Shown: in pieces, positions 44,254 to 53,098 of the stretch
Layout: every line of letters starts with the position of its first letter
Numbering within the stretch: the first letter of the stretch is position 1
Source of the DNA: Clostridium beijerinckii HUN142
Lineage (GTDB): Bacteria > Bacillota > Clostridia > Clostridiales > Clostridiaceae
DNA: 64,000 nucleotides
Assembly: GCF_000621745.1 (NCBI RefSeq)
Contig: NZ_KK211335.1
Span: 200,490 to 264,489, forward strand
Reading direction: 5' to 3'
Notes under the pieces: model-generated
The model's database searches: none
What the model saw: only the letters and a program-made list of their open reading frames with translations
What the model was told of the DNA's origin: nothing
Program-made: the position numbers and the translations under genes

Positions 44254-44660
44254 TTTGATTCCTCCTAAAATTAATTTAATGTAATTAAATAGAACTTTAT
44301 ATTGTATATATGGATTGACTTACCATAATAAATTATGTATACCTTAATGTTATAAATAATTAACAATATTTATAGGGGAATTCTTAACAATAGAATTGTT
44401 GAAGTAAATGTAGATTCGAATGAAGGTATAATTTCAGCAGCTGATAATGATCAGGAAACTGCTGATTAAGTAGTATTAATTGAGTTTTTATTAGGGTATG
44501 CTAAAATAAATAACAGGTTCATTTATACTTTATTTCAAATTCCAGCTTAGTATTTAAAATATTAGGTTGGTTTTAATTTACATTAATAATTCAAAGAATA
44601 ATTTCAAAGTGGTAAAATTAATATATAAATTGATTAAGAAATACTAAAATCAAAGGAAGA
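44254..44660. other. Non-coding spacer with a possible gene remnant
   Basis: No complete gene is supported. A short open stretch at about 44390-44469 (IVEVNVDSNEGIISAADNDQ then a stop) has no start signal and may be the tail of a lost gene. Confidence 0.4.
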
Positions 44661-44672
44661 ATGGTGATTATA

Positions 44673-45725
44673 TTGAAAAAAATTATATTATTGTTATCTT
44701 TAACGTTATGTACCAGTTTTCTTGGTTGCTCAGCTCAACAATCTTCAAGTCAAAGTAACCAAAGTCAAAGTGGAAATACTACAAAGCAGATTACTGTAAA
44801 TAATAGTTCTACTGTGGGAGGCAACACTGATTCTAGTTTAGATAAAGAGGCGTTTAAGAAAGGGTATACACCTTTTTCTTTAAAGGATTCAGCTATTTAT
44901 ACATCTTTATTTCAAATAAATGACAAGACATTAGTTTTTCCTAACTGGGATGACAATAATAATCTTTCTGTGGTTAAAGAACCATATCCTAAAAATATTA
45001 TAAATACTTCGAATGTAAGTGATTTTTATAATTATCCTATTAATTCTTTAGTTGTCATGAATAAGGTAGCATATTTTTCTGATGCCGATAATAACAGTAA
45101 ATTATCAAAAGTAGATTTATCAAATAGGGCATATACAACTAATTTAGCCTCGGGAAAAGTTTCAAATATGATAGGTGTAAATAATGTTGTATATTTTATT
45201 GATCCTGACAATGGAAATAAACTTCATGCTTTTGATACAAGTAACAATACGGACACAATTATATCTTCTGATAACGTTGGAAATTATTTGGTGGATGAAG
45301 ATACTATACTTTATGAAAATAAAAGTGATAAATCTACTTTATACTCAATGAAAGTAGATGGGACACAAAAACAAAAACTTTCTAATTTTTCAGTAAATAG
45401 CTTTGTACCTTATTCAGGACAAATATTAGCTTTTAATTCTTCAGATGATAATAACCTTTATTCTATTAGTTTAACTGATCTATCAACAAAAAGATTAGGG
45501 GTAATGAATGGAGAGGATATGAAGATTTTTAATGGAACAATATATTTTATAAATGTAACTAATAATAGACATCTTTCAAAGATGACAGTAGATTTAGCAA
45601 CTCCAAAGGTAAGTTTCAATGATTTTTCTGATTATGAGGTAAATGAATATTATCCAACTAGTAAAGGGATATTTGCACGGAAGGGTGTTAATGTTGATAA
45701 TAGTTATATATACTTACCTGCATAA
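44673..45725 (+). CDS. Lipoprotein with beta-propeller-like repeats (DUF5050-like)
   Basis: The 350-aa protein has a lipoprotein signal peptide (KKIILLLSLTLCTSFLGCSA; Cys at about 21 in L-G-C-S). A Ser/Gln/Asn-rich linker follows, then repeated units of about 40-45 residues (VVMNKVAYFSDADNNSKLSKVDL, GVNNVVYFIDPDNGNKLHAF, FNGTIYFINVTNNRHLSKM; first and last in parts). The units follow the xxxxxYFxxxxxxxxLxxxxL pattern of DUF5050/propeller-like proteins on clostridial surfaces. It is probably anchored outside the membrane; function unknown. I prefer TTG 44673 after GGTGATTATA; ATG 44661 is in frame but lies within the ribosome-binding region. Confidence 0.8.
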   Translation: MKKIILLLSLTLCTSFLGCSAQQSSSQSNQSQSGNTTKQITVNNSSTVGGNTDSSLDKEAFKKGYTPFSLKDSAIYTSLFQINDKTLVFPNWDDNNNLSVVKEPYPKNIINTSNVSDFYNYPINSLVVMNKVAYFSDADNNSKLSKVDLSNRAYTTNLASGKVSNMIGVNNVVYFIDPDNGNKLHAFDTSNNTDTIISSDNVGNYLVDEDTILYENKSDKSTLYSMKVDGTQKQKLSNFSVNSFVPYSGQILAFNSSDDNNLYSISLTDLSTKRLGVMNGEDMKIFNGTIYFINVTNNRHLSKMTVDLATPKVSFNDFSDYEVNEYYPTSKGIFARKGVNVDNSYIYLPA

Positions 45726-45857
45726 AAAAGTATATTTATCTCCTATGCAAGAATTATAGAAAAAGCAGTTCTTTAAAGTAATGAGCGAGATTAATATGAA
45801 ATAATTATAAGTATTGGAGGTGGCTTAATGTTTTCGAAATTAAAAGGAGGTAATCAT

Positions 45858-46271
45858 ATGTGGTTTGCATTTGCAATATTGTCAGCTGTATTTGCAGCTC
45901 TTACATCTATATTAGCAAAGATAGGTATTGATGGTATAAATTCAAATTTAGCAACAGCTATACGAACTGCCGTAGTTTTAGTAATGGCTTGGGGGATAGT
46001 TTTTATTACAGGAGTACAAAATCAAGTTTCGAATATAAACCAAAAGAGCTGGATTTTCTTAATTCTATCTGGTATTGCTACGGGATTGTCATGGCTTTGC
46101 TACTATAAAGCATTGCAGATTGGAGAGGCTTCTAAGGTTGTTCCTGTGGACAAGTTTAGTATTGTAATTACAATGATACTTGCTTTTGCAATATTAAAGG
46201 AAACATTAACTGTAAAAACAATTCTTGGGGGTATATTTATTACTGTTGGAACATTTGTTATGATTTTATAG
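45858..46271 (+). CDS. Small EamA-family membrane protein (half-size DMT transporter)
   Basis: The 137-aa protein has four or five membrane segments and a single EamA unit (MWFAFAILSAVFAALTSILA, LSGIATGLSWLCYYKALQIG, VVPVDKFSIVITMILAFAIL). The motif GEASKVVPVDKFS is typical of the 140-aa EamA-like proteins, which would act as dimers. Substrate unknown. AAAGGAGGTAATCAT precedes ATG 45858, but an in-frame ATG at 45828 also has a fine site (GGAGGTGGCTTA). The 10-residue extension FSKLKGGNH encodes the internal ribosome-binding site, so both starts might be used. Confidence 0.87.
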   Translation: MWFAFAILSAVFAALTSILAKIGIDGINSNLATAIRTAVVLVMAWGIVFITGVQNQVSNINQKSWIFLILSGIATGLSWLCYYKALQIGEASKVVPVDKFSIVITMILAFAILKETLTVKTILGGIFITVGTFVMIL

Positions 46272-46318
46272 TAATATACTAGTAATGTTATGATAGTCTG
46301 TGTAATCAGATTAAATTA

Positions 46319-46368
46319 AAGGACTTAAATAAGATTTGTATTTATAATCTTATTTAAGTCCTTATTTT
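46319..46368 (+). terminator. Terminator after the EamA gene
   Basis: AAGGACTTAAATAAGATT (46319-46336) pairs perfectly with AATCTTATTTAAGTCCTT (46346-46363) and ATTTTTG follows. Confidence 0.93.
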
Positions 46369-46378
46369 TGTTGGAATA

Positions 46379-46530
46379 AGTTACAATCAAAAAAATAATA
46401 TACTGTATATTACTGGCCTCTCATCATACTGTATCAGCAGATTTTCCTAATATGCTCCCTCTATGAGACCAATCTTGACACGAAACATTTAGCGCACATT
46501 TTATTTATCACTTTCTTTCATGTGCCTAAT
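46379..46530 (+). promoter_or_regulatory. AGGYACA hairpin element, copy 2 (long form)
   Basis: AGTTACAATCAAAAAAATAA at left and TTTCATGTGCCTAA at right match the ends of the copies at 29536 and 59558. The inner part is about 100 bp longer and includes CCTCTCAT/ATGAGACC. The basal stem has one mismatch and one G-U pair. It ends about 100 bases before the GT4 start. Confidence 0.5.
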
Positions 46531-46633
46531 AAAATTTTAACATTAGTTTATAAATAGTTTAACTTTGATTTCTTTCTATTTTACCTTTCTAATTTAAACT
46601 GTATATATGAATGAGAAACGAGGAGTGAAAAAA

Positions 46634-47815
46634 ATGAAGATAGGACTTTTTACTGACACATATTACCCACAAATTAATGGAGTAGCAACCTCTGTGCTAA
46701 TGCTTAAAAATAACCTTGAGCTTAGAGGTCATCAAGTATACGTATTTACTACAACAGATCCTAAAGCAGATAGTGAAGAAATAAATGTATATAGAGTGCC
46801 AAGTATTCCTTTTATTAGTGCAAGACGTGTTGGAATGTTCTATAATCCACGTCTATCAAGGATTATAAAAAAAATAGGACTTGATGTGATTCACACTCAT
46901 ACAGAATTTTCCCTTGGAATTTTTGGAAGGGCTATGGCTAGAGAACTAAATATACCTTTTCTACACACATATCACACTATATATGAAGATTACACACATT
47001 ATATAGGGAAATTGGGAATACTTGACCCAATTGCAAAAATGGCTGTAAGAAAAATAAGTATAAATTTCTGCAATTCAGCAGATAAAGTAGTTGTTCCGAC
47101 TAATAAAGTAGAGGAATTACTTTTGTCTTACAATGTGAAACAAGATATTTCTGTTATTCCTACAGGAATAGAACTTAATAAATTCTATAAATCTAACTTC
47201 GGTTTTGATGACGTACAAAATTTACGTGAGAATTTGGGAATTAGAGAAAAAGACAAGGTTTTACTTTTCATTGGCAGATTAGCAAAGGAAAAAAATATTG
47301 AGGAAATTTTAATTGCCATGAAATATTATTTGGAAGATAAGGAAGATGTTAAATTTCTATTAATTGGTGATGGTCCAGAAAAAGATATTTTAGAAGAGAA
47401 GGCAAAGGAATTAGGAATTAATAAAAAGACAATATTCGCAGGTGAAAAACCATGGAACGATATTGGTATATATTATCAATTAGGAGATATTTTTATAAGC
47501 GCATCACAAAGTGAAACTCAAGGTCTTACTTATATTGAAGCACTAGCTTCAGGAGTGCCTGTTGTTGCAAAAGCTGACAGATGTTTAGATGGTGTATTGA
47601 AAGATAATGTTAATGGATATGCATTTCATAATCAAGATGATTTTATAAAAGCTTTAGATTCTATTCTTAATACTAATTCAAAGAAAGAGAGTTTATCTAT
47701 TGAGGCTGTAAAATCAACAGAAAAGTTCTCTGCTGAAAATTTTGCTAGTAAGGTAGAAGAATTATATAAAAATATGATTTATATAGAAAATAAGTATCAA
47801 AGGATTTCTGTATAA
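46634..47815 (+). CDS. GT4 glycosyltransferase, diacylglycerol alpha-glucosyltransferase-like
   Basis: The 393-aa protein has a GT-B fold. The N-terminal motif is MKIGLFTDTYYPQINGVATS, then DVIHTHTEFSLGIFGR and FLHTYHTIYEDYTHYIG. The C-terminal donor site is LLFIGRLAKEKNIEEIL and SASQSETQGLTYIEALASGVPVVA (the EX7E motif). Such proteins add glucose or a related sugar to diacylglycerol and so make membrane glycolipids and lipoteichoic acid anchors; the best-studied relatives are the alpha-monoglucosyldiacylglycerol synthases. ATG 46634 follows GAGGAGTG; ATG 46607 is in frame without a site. The stop codon overlaps the first bases of element copy C. Confidence 0.87.
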   Translation: MKIGLFTDTYYPQINGVATSVLMLKNNLELRGHQVYVFTTTDPKADSEEINVYRVPSIPFISARRVGMFYNPRLSRIIKKIGLDVIHTHTEFSLGIFGRAMARELNIPFLHTYHTIYEDYTHYIGKLGILDPIAKMAVRKISINFCNSADKVVVPTNKVEELLLSYNVKQDISVIPTGIELNKFYKSNFGFDDVQNLRENLGIREKDKVLLFIGRLAKEKNIEEILIAMKYYLEDKEDVKFLLIGDGPEKDILEEKAKELGINKKTIFAGEKPWNDIGIYYQLGDIFISASQSETQGLTYIEALASGVPVVAKADRCLDGVLKDNVNGYAFHNQDDFIKALDSILNTNSKKESLSIEAVKSTEKFSAENFASKVEELYKNMIYIENKYQRISV

Positions 47816-47959
47816 AGTGAAACATTTCAGGTGTAGTTTTCTAATTGGCCTTTGAGAGGAAACTACGGTTGAATTTAGTTGAACTTATCTAGGGTCATGC
47901 CACTGTCATCTTCCACTTAAAGATGAGGGAGTGTTACAGTGGCTAGACATCAGATAAAG
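47814..47959 (+). ncRNA. Structured repeat element, copy C
   Basis: Copy C starts within the GT4 stop codon. It has AAAGTGAAAC, a hairpin GTAGTTTTC/GGAAACTAC, TTGAACTTATCTAGGGTCAT, the helix GCCACTGT/ACAGTGGC, the inner hairpin TCATCTT/AAGATGA and the end CTAGACATCAGATAAAG. Helix sequences differ from copies A and B but pairing is kept. No terminator separates it from the GT4 gene. Confidence 0.65.
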
Positions 47960-48066
47960 ACACCAGTCCCCTTAGAAAGTACAATAGTATTAAAAAGTAT
48001 AATTTATATACCATGTAGTTTTGCTTTTTAATTAATATCCAATATTAGACAGGAGAGTGTATAATT

Positions 48067-48699
48067 ATGAAAGTAAAAACTCATGTTAAGATAGCAGAAT
48101 TAGCATTTAGTAATAGTATAAAAGTTGTTCCAAATGGATTTTCTAAGTTTATGTTTAATTTTGGACTTGTGATGGTTGATCAAAGCTGGCATGTAAAAAC
48201 ACATCCTCATTATAGGCAAAAATCTTTTAAATATGTTATTGAAAAGATAGAAGAACTTCTATCAGTTAAAAGATTTAATGGTTATTACTCAATGCAGCTA
48301 GGTATAGTTATTCATTACTTATGTGATTTTTGCTGCAATGCACATATATCTGGTTCAATAGGTAATATAACAAACCATATAAAGTATGAGAGGGAGTTAC
48401 AAAGATATTTATTAAATAATTTTGATAATTTAAGGAATTATTTTATTAAGACGGAAGATAATAAAAACCGTATATTCAATAGTCTTGCTTCAATAAAAGA
48501 ATCAATTGAAAATATTTTAGAAGATTATATGAAAGGTAAAGCATCTTATTTATTAGATATTAAGCAATGTGTTAAAATCACTTCCGTAGTTTGTTATAAT
48601 GTTTTTGCTTATAATGAAAGCTTATCAAGAAATATCTCGGTAAGCCAATATAAGAAAGTAACAAGTTCAAGAGCTGCTGAAGAAGTAGGTTATTCATGA
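48067..48699 (+). CDS. Zinc-dependent phospholipase C-like protein
   Basis: The 210-aa protein has the pattern of the Zn_dep_PLPC family: KTHVKIAELA near the start, HYRQKSFKYV and the metal motif GIVIHYLCDFCCNAH at about 79-93. His and Asp there, together with the early His, would bind zinc. It has no signal peptide, so it may be a cytoplasmic member of unknown substrate and not a toxin. AGGAGAG precedes the ATG. Confidence 0.85.
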   Translation: MKVKTHVKIAELAFSNSIKVVPNGFSKFMFNFGLVMVDQSWHVKTHPHYRQKSFKYVIEKIEELLSVKRFNGYYSMQLGIVIHYLCDFCCNAHISGSIGNITNHIKYERELQRYLLNNFDNLRNYFIKTEDNKNRIFNSLASIKESIENILEDYMKGKASYLLDIKQCVKITSVVCYNVFAYNESLSRNISVSQYKKVTSSRAAEEVGYS

Positions 48700-48725
48700 T
48701 ATAATAAATTAGAGAGGTGAATTAT

Positions 48726-50174
48726 GTGACTATAAAGAAGCGTTTGTTTATTTCAAACCTTTTAATGCTTGTTATACCTGCAATTTTAGGTCTTATAATG
48801 GTAGGCGGTACAATCTTTGGAGTTATGGAGATAATGGGAGAGCATGATCCAAATGAAAAATTCTTTTACGAATCTATGGACAAAATAAATAAGATTACAA
48901 ATAAGTGGTCTGATAATATAAATCTTGATCAGATGAAGGTAGATATAGATAAATTTAATGAAAAGAATAAAGATAAGAATATTGCATTAAGTGTTTATGA
49001 AGGGCAGGAATTGTTATATCCTTCGTCAACTGTTGAAGATACGTCTATTTTAAATACTGCCTTATCTAAAGATGGGAATCATATGTTTATTATGGATAAT
49101 ATAGCTATTTATAAAGAGAGTGTAGGTAAATACAATATAGTTATAGAAGATACTGATTTTGCTCATCATAATAAGGAAGATGGCAAGGTTTACGATAGGA
49201 TACTATATACCTTAGGAGTAGTAATGTTCTTTGCTGCAATTGCTATTATATTGTTAACAAATAGATTTCTGACTAGTTTCGTGTTTAAGCGTATTATTAA
49301 TCCATTAGAAACATTAGTTTATGGAGTACATCAAATTCGTGATGGCAATTTGGATTTTCATATAGACTACAATGAAAAAGATGAATTTCAAGAAATATGC
49401 TCTGATTTTAATGAAATGGCTCAGCGGCTTTTAGATTCTGTAAAGGCAAGGCAAAAGGATGAAGCCAACCGTAAAGAGCTGATTGCTGGAATTTCACATG
49501 ATTTAAGAACTCCGTTAACATCAATTAAAGCCTATGTGGAAGGCTTAGAAACAGGAGTGGCATCTACTCCGGAAACTCAAAAGCGTTATTTGGATACAAT
49601 AAAGAATAAAACTAGTGATTTAGAGCATATTGTCAGTCAATTGTTTTTATTTTCTAAATTAGACATTGGAGAATTTCCTCTATATTTAGAAAAGGTAGAT
49701 ATTGGTAGGGAACTTTCGAATATTACAGTAAATCTATCTGAAGAATACAAAGAAAAGGGATTAATTATTAAAATGGTGCAAAATGCAAAAGATATTTGCA
49801 TTCAAGTAGATATTGTACAGTTACGTAATGCTGTAATAAATGTTTTGGAAAACAGTGTGAAGTATAAAAACAAAGAACAGGGTCAAATGAAAATCAGCTG
49901 CGAGGATAAAGATAATTATGTTACAATCAGATTGGAGGATAATGGACCTGGTGTTAGTAATGAAGCACTTGAAAAGTTATTTGATGTTTTTTATAGAACA
50001 GATCCTTCTAGAAGTAATCCAAGCAAAGGTAGTGGACTCGGGCTTTCTATAACAGCAAAAATCTTAGAGCAGTTAGGTGGATCTATAAAAGCAGAAAATG
50101 TTATAGAGGGTGGGCTTGCTATTATAATGACATTGCCTAAATATACAGAAAATAAAGCACTTGAAAATAAATAA
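48726..50174 (+). CDS. Sensor histidine kinase
   Basis: The 482-aa protein has an N-terminal membrane segment (about 7-35), an extracytoplasmic sensor part (about 40-150), a second membrane segment (about 157-185), a HAMP domain (FKRIINPLETLVYGVHQIRDG), a HisKA box (AGISHDLRTPLTSIKAYVEG, His near 258) and a HATPase domain (LRNAVINVLENSVKY, DNGPGVS, GSGLGLSI). It should phosphorylate the regulator encoded 159 bp downstream. GTG 48726 follows GAGAGGTGAATTAT; the GTG at 48717 is part of that site. The signal is unknown; the neighbouring ABC exporter suggests an envelope stress or peptide. Confidence 0.92.
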   Translation: MTIKKRLFISNLLMLVIPAILGLIMVGGTIFGVMEIMGEHDPNEKFFYESMDKINKITNKWSDNINLDQMKVDIDKFNEKNKDKNIALSVYEGQELLYPSSTVEDTSILNTALSKDGNHMFIMDNIAIYKESVGKYNIVIEDTDFAHHNKEDGKVYDRILYTLGVVMFFAAIAIILLTNRFLTSFVFKRIINPLETLVYGVHQIRDGNLDFHIDYNEKDEFQEICSDFNEMAQRLLDSVKARQKDEANRKELIAGISHDLRTPLTSIKAYVEGLETGVASTPETQKRYLDTIKNKTSDLEHIVSQLFLFSKLDIGEFPLYLEKVDIGRELSNITVNLSEEYKEKGLIIKMVQNAKDICIQVDIVQLRNAVINVLENSVKYKNKEQGQMKISCEDKDNYVTIRLEDNGPGVSNEALEKLFDVFYRTDPSRSNPSKGSGLGLSITAKILEQLGGSIKAENVIEGGLAIIMTLPKYTENKALENK

Positions 50175-50332
50175 CAAGTCTAAGAACAATCGGAGATAGT
50201 TCTAGCTTCAATGGGAATATGGGAGACAAAATAATTGATGATTATTTTCGGATTAAATAGAATACAGGAGGCAAAATAATTATTAATTATTTTGTTACCT
50301 AAAGGAGTAAAGGAGTATAGGGAGGAATAGTA

Positions 50333-51022
50333 TTGAAAAAAATTCTAATTGTTGAAGACGATAAATCTATTGCTGAGATTGAAAGGGATTTTTTAGAGAT
50401 AAGCGGATTTGAAACCTTTATTGTGGCAGATGGGATGGAAGGTTTAAAACATGCATCTTCTGGGGAATATGATTTAATACTTTTGGATTTAATGTTGCCC
50501 AATATAGATGGATATGAGATTTGTAAAAAAATACGTGGATCAATTAACATTCCAATAATAATGGTAACTGCAAGAATAGAAGATGTAGATAAAATAAGAG
50601 GTCTAGGACTTGGAGCAGATGATTATATTTCAAAGCCTTTTTCTCCTACAGAGCTTGTGGCAAGGGTAAAAGCAAACTTAGCACAATATGAACGATTAAC
50701 AACTGGTAATTCAGAAAAGAATGAGGAAATACAGGTTGGTAGTGTAAGGATTAATTCCAAAGCGCATCGTGTTTATGTAGATGGAAAAGAGATTGAGTTA
50801 AAAAATAAGGAATATGAATTATTATTGTTTCTTATTACCAATGCTGATATTGTTTTTAGCAAAGAAATATTATATGACAAAATATGGGGAATGGATTCGT
50901 ACGGAGATATGAAAACAGTAGCAGTTCATATCAATAGGTTAAGAGATAAAATTGAAAAAGACACTTCTAATCCTGTACATATTCAAACTGTATGGGGTGC
51001 TGGTTATCGATTTAAAGTTTAA
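50333..51022 (+). CDS. Response regulator, OmpR family
   Basis: The 229-aa protein has a receiver domain (VEDDKSIAEIERDFLEI, DLILLDLMLPNIDGYEI with phospho-Asp near 52, VTARIEDVDKIRGLGLGADD, KPF) and a winged-helix DNA-binding domain (about 130-229, ELKNKEYELLLFLITNADIV, VWGAGYRFKV). TTG 50333 lies after GGGAGGAATAGTA. The kinase precedes it. It likely acts on the repeats in front of the gene at 51426. Confidence 0.94.
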   Translation: MKKILIVEDDKSIAEIERDFLEISGFETFIVADGMEGLKHASSGEYDLILLDLMLPNIDGYEICKKIRGSINIPIIMVTARIEDVDKIRGLGLGADDYISKPFSPTELVARVKANLAQYERLTTGNSEKNEEIQVGSVRINSKAHRVYVDGKEIELKNKEYELLLFLITNADIVFSKEILYDKIWGMDSYGDMKTVAVHINRLRDKIEKDTSNPVHIQTVWGAGYRFKV

Positions 51023-51027
51023 GCAGA

Positions 51028-51096
51028 GAACCAAAATCTATGATTTTGTGTGAATCGCTTACTCAGTGAGCGAATGCGAATCGAGTTTCCTTAAAA
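51028..51096 (+). repeat. Small REP-like double hairpin
   Basis: CAAAATC-TAT-GATTTTG is followed by TCGCTTACTCAGTGAGCGA, two compact hairpins directly after the response regulator and before its terminator. Confidence 0.5.
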
Positions 51097-51100
51097 TTGT

Positions 51101-51136
51101 AAACACTTTTGCATTAAATTGCGAGGGTGTTTTTTT
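51101..51136 (+). terminator. Terminator of the two-component operon
   Basis: AAACACTTTTGCA (51101-51113) pairs with TTGCGAGGGTGTTT (51119-51132) with several G-U pairs, followed by TTTT. Confidence 0.8.
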
Positions 51137-51154
51137 ATTCATTAATGATAAATA

Positions 51155-51218
51155 GTTTACCTTTTGTTTAACTTTTAAAGGTTAAGAGTTTAACATTGCC
51201 TGATAGTATATATATAAC
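51155..51218 (+). promoter_or_regulatory. Promoter with phased direct repeats for the secreted protein-ABC operon
   Basis: GTTTACC (51155), GTTTAAC (51166) and GTTTAAC (51188) are spaced by 11 and 22 bp, one or two helical turns, with GTTAAGA (51181) next to the last. The last repeat overlaps a -35 TTAACA (51190-51195), and 17 bp further lies TATAAC (51213-51218). This layout is typical of OmpR-family activator sites. A leader of about 200 bases follows. Confidence 0.65.
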
Positions 51219-51425
51219 CCAAGAAAACATGGGGAAGGCATATGAAAGAAAATAATGAGTTTGTAATGTAAAGTTAATTTCAACTAGTGTAAGGGTTTTT
51301 TATGAGAATTAAGGAAGAATATTTTTAGCAAGTAGGTTATTAAGGGAATATTTTGAGAAAAAATGAATTAGGGATTTAGATTCATTATTTTTGAATATGC
51401 CAAAATTTGAATGGAGGTATTGACT

Positions 51426-52304
51426 ATGATAAGTAAAAAATTAAAAGCAATTGTAAGTTCAGCAGTAGCAGGAGGAGTACTATTAGCCCTAAGCGTAGCA
51501 GCCTTTGCATCATCAAGTTCTGGATATGAAAACTATAAAACTGCAGTAAAAGCAATTGTTACCACTAAAAATGCAACAATCGACGCACAATATGAAGTGA
51601 AAGATAACGGAACAGTACTAGTTACAGGAGACACTATTCAAAAGCTTGATAATGAAAACAGATCATCAAAAACCAGTGTTACAGTTGATGGAACAAGTAA
51701 AACCTATGAAAGTAGCAATGCAAATGGAACTTTTATTATAAACGATGATGGAAATTATTATCAGATGAATAAAGGTACTAATAGTGCGGAAAAGGATAAA
51801 AAAGAAAAATTATCGGAATCTAGTAGCAGCGTAAAGCTTGCAGAAATGGTTACAGATACTTTGGTGGGGGATGTTAAGAATCAATTTGTCCAAGATGGAG
51901 ATAACATAAATATAAAGCTTGAGGGTGAACAAATTCCAGAACTAGCCAAACTAGCAGTTTCAGCAGCAGTAGAAAACAGTAACCGTGAGAAGGCTCACAA
52001 TAACAATAATGATAAAATAGGTCACGATGCAGATTTAAAAGCAGCTATGGATAAGGTACCAAGTCTAAGCAATATAGAGGTTAAATCAATAGCAATGACT
52101 GCAACTGTTGATGGAGATACATTAAAGGATAATAAAATTACAGCTGTAATAACAGGTACAGATACAAATGGTACTTCACATGAAATAACATTAACACTAA
52201 ATGCAAAAGTTTCAGAGGTAGGAAGTACTAAAATTGATTCAATAGATGTAACTGGTAAACAAGTTACCGCTATTGATGGGAAAGAACAACATCGTAATAA
52301 ATAA
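51426..52304 (+). CDS. Secreted protein of unknown function
   Basis: The 292-aa protein has a signal peptide (residues 1-28, ISKKLKAIVSSAVAGGVLLA, ending AFA/S). The rest is hydrophilic with a mix of short strands (KNATIDAQYEVKDNGTVLVTG, in parts) and an Asn/His-rich part (about 188-200). I do not recognise a defined family; the early part resembles LppX/DUF-type extracytoplasmic ligand-binding proteins in its repeated beta strands. It lies between a two-component system and an ABC transporter and behind a candidate regulated promoter, so an accessory or sensory role for the transporter is possible. GGAGG lies before ATG 51426; ATG 51411 is in frame but overlaps that site. Confidence 0.8.
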   Translation: MISKKLKAIVSSAVAGGVLLALSVAAFASSSSGYENYKTAVKAIVTTKNATIDAQYEVKDNGTVLVTGDTIQKLDNENRSSKTSVTVDGTSKTYESSNANGTFIINDDGNYYQMNKGTNSAEKDKKEKLSESSSSVKLAEMVTDTLVGDVKNQFVQDGDNINIKLEGEQIPELAKLAVSAAVENSNREKAHNNNNDKIGHDADLKAAMDKVPSLSNIEVKSIAMTATVDGDTLKDNKITAVITGTDTNGTSHEITLTLNAKVSEVGSTKIDSIDVTGKQVTAIDGKEQHRNK

Positions 52305-52363
52305 TAAGTGAAATTTCAATAGGGGGGGATTTATGCCACCCTTTTAATTAGGAGGGAATAAAG

Positions 52364-53098
52364 ATGGCACTTAAAATTAATAATCTCACTAAAATATATA
52401 AGAACGGACGTGGCATTAAAGAGGTTTCTTTTCAAGTTAATGAGGGTGACATATATGGCTTATTAGGTCCAAATGGCTCTGGTAAGACTACTACTATGAA
52501 AATCATAACAGGATTAATACCAGCCTATCAGGGAGAGGTTGAAATTTTTGGGAAAAGCATTGAAAAATACGGCGAAAGATCTCTTGAAGAGGTTGGATGT
52601 TTAATTGAAGCTCCTGCTGTTTATGATTATTTAAGTGCGAGAAAAAACCTTGAAATTGCAGCAGAATATTATAGTAAGGTAAAAGCACCTCAAATTAAAC
52701 ATATTTTAGAACAAACTGGACTTATAAAATATCAATATGATAAAGTTAAAGAATTTTCCCTAGGCATGAAGCAGAGATTAGGTTTAGCTTTAGCTTTGCT
52801 ATCAAATCCAAAGCTTGTTATTTTAGATGAGCCTGCTAACGGCTTAGATATTGAAGGTATGGTTGATATTAGAGAGATTATTGTGAGAGAAGCAAAAGCA
52901 AATGGAACCACTTTTCTAATCTCAAGTCATCTTGCTCATGAATTAGAGATTATTTGCAGCAAAGTTGCAATTATGAAAGAAGGACAATTATTTAAAACTG
53001 CTACAATGGAAGAAGTGATAAATGAAAGCGGAACACTTGAAAAATATTTTCTTAAAACTGTAGAAAGTGGAAGGAGGGATCTATATGAGAATGATTAA
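52364..53098 (+). CDS. ABC transporter ATP-binding protein, BcrA/lantibiotic-type
   Basis: The 244-aa protein has Walker A GLLGPNGSGKTTTMKI, Q-loop region, the signature EFSLGMKQRLGLALAL, Walker B KLVILDEPANGLD and a switch His (SSHLAHELE). The ISSHLxHELExICxxVAIMxxG pattern fits the drug/bacteriocin exporter group (BcrA, CcmA-type). It works with the permease that overlaps it by 14 bases. AATTAGGAGG precedes the ATG. Confidence 0.92.
   Translation: MALKINNLTKIYKNGRGIKEVSFQVNEGDIYGLLGPNGSGKTTTMKIITGLIPAYQGEVEIFGKSIEKYGERSLEEVGCLIEAPAVYDYLSARKNLEIAAEYYSKVKAPQIKHILEQTGLIKYQYDKVKEFSLGMKQRLGLALALLSNPKLVILDEPANGLDIEGMVDIREIIVREAKANGTTFLISSHLAHELEIICSKVAIMKEGQLFKTATMEEVINESGTLEKYFLKTVESGRRDLYEND

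Noticed and set aside
42139..44660. The missing 3' half of the canonical dinB as a separate remnant
   Set aside because: Reading the + strand frames, no separate K-F-L-A-K-L-type sequence or little-finger motif exists apart from the intact polymerase gene at 42285.
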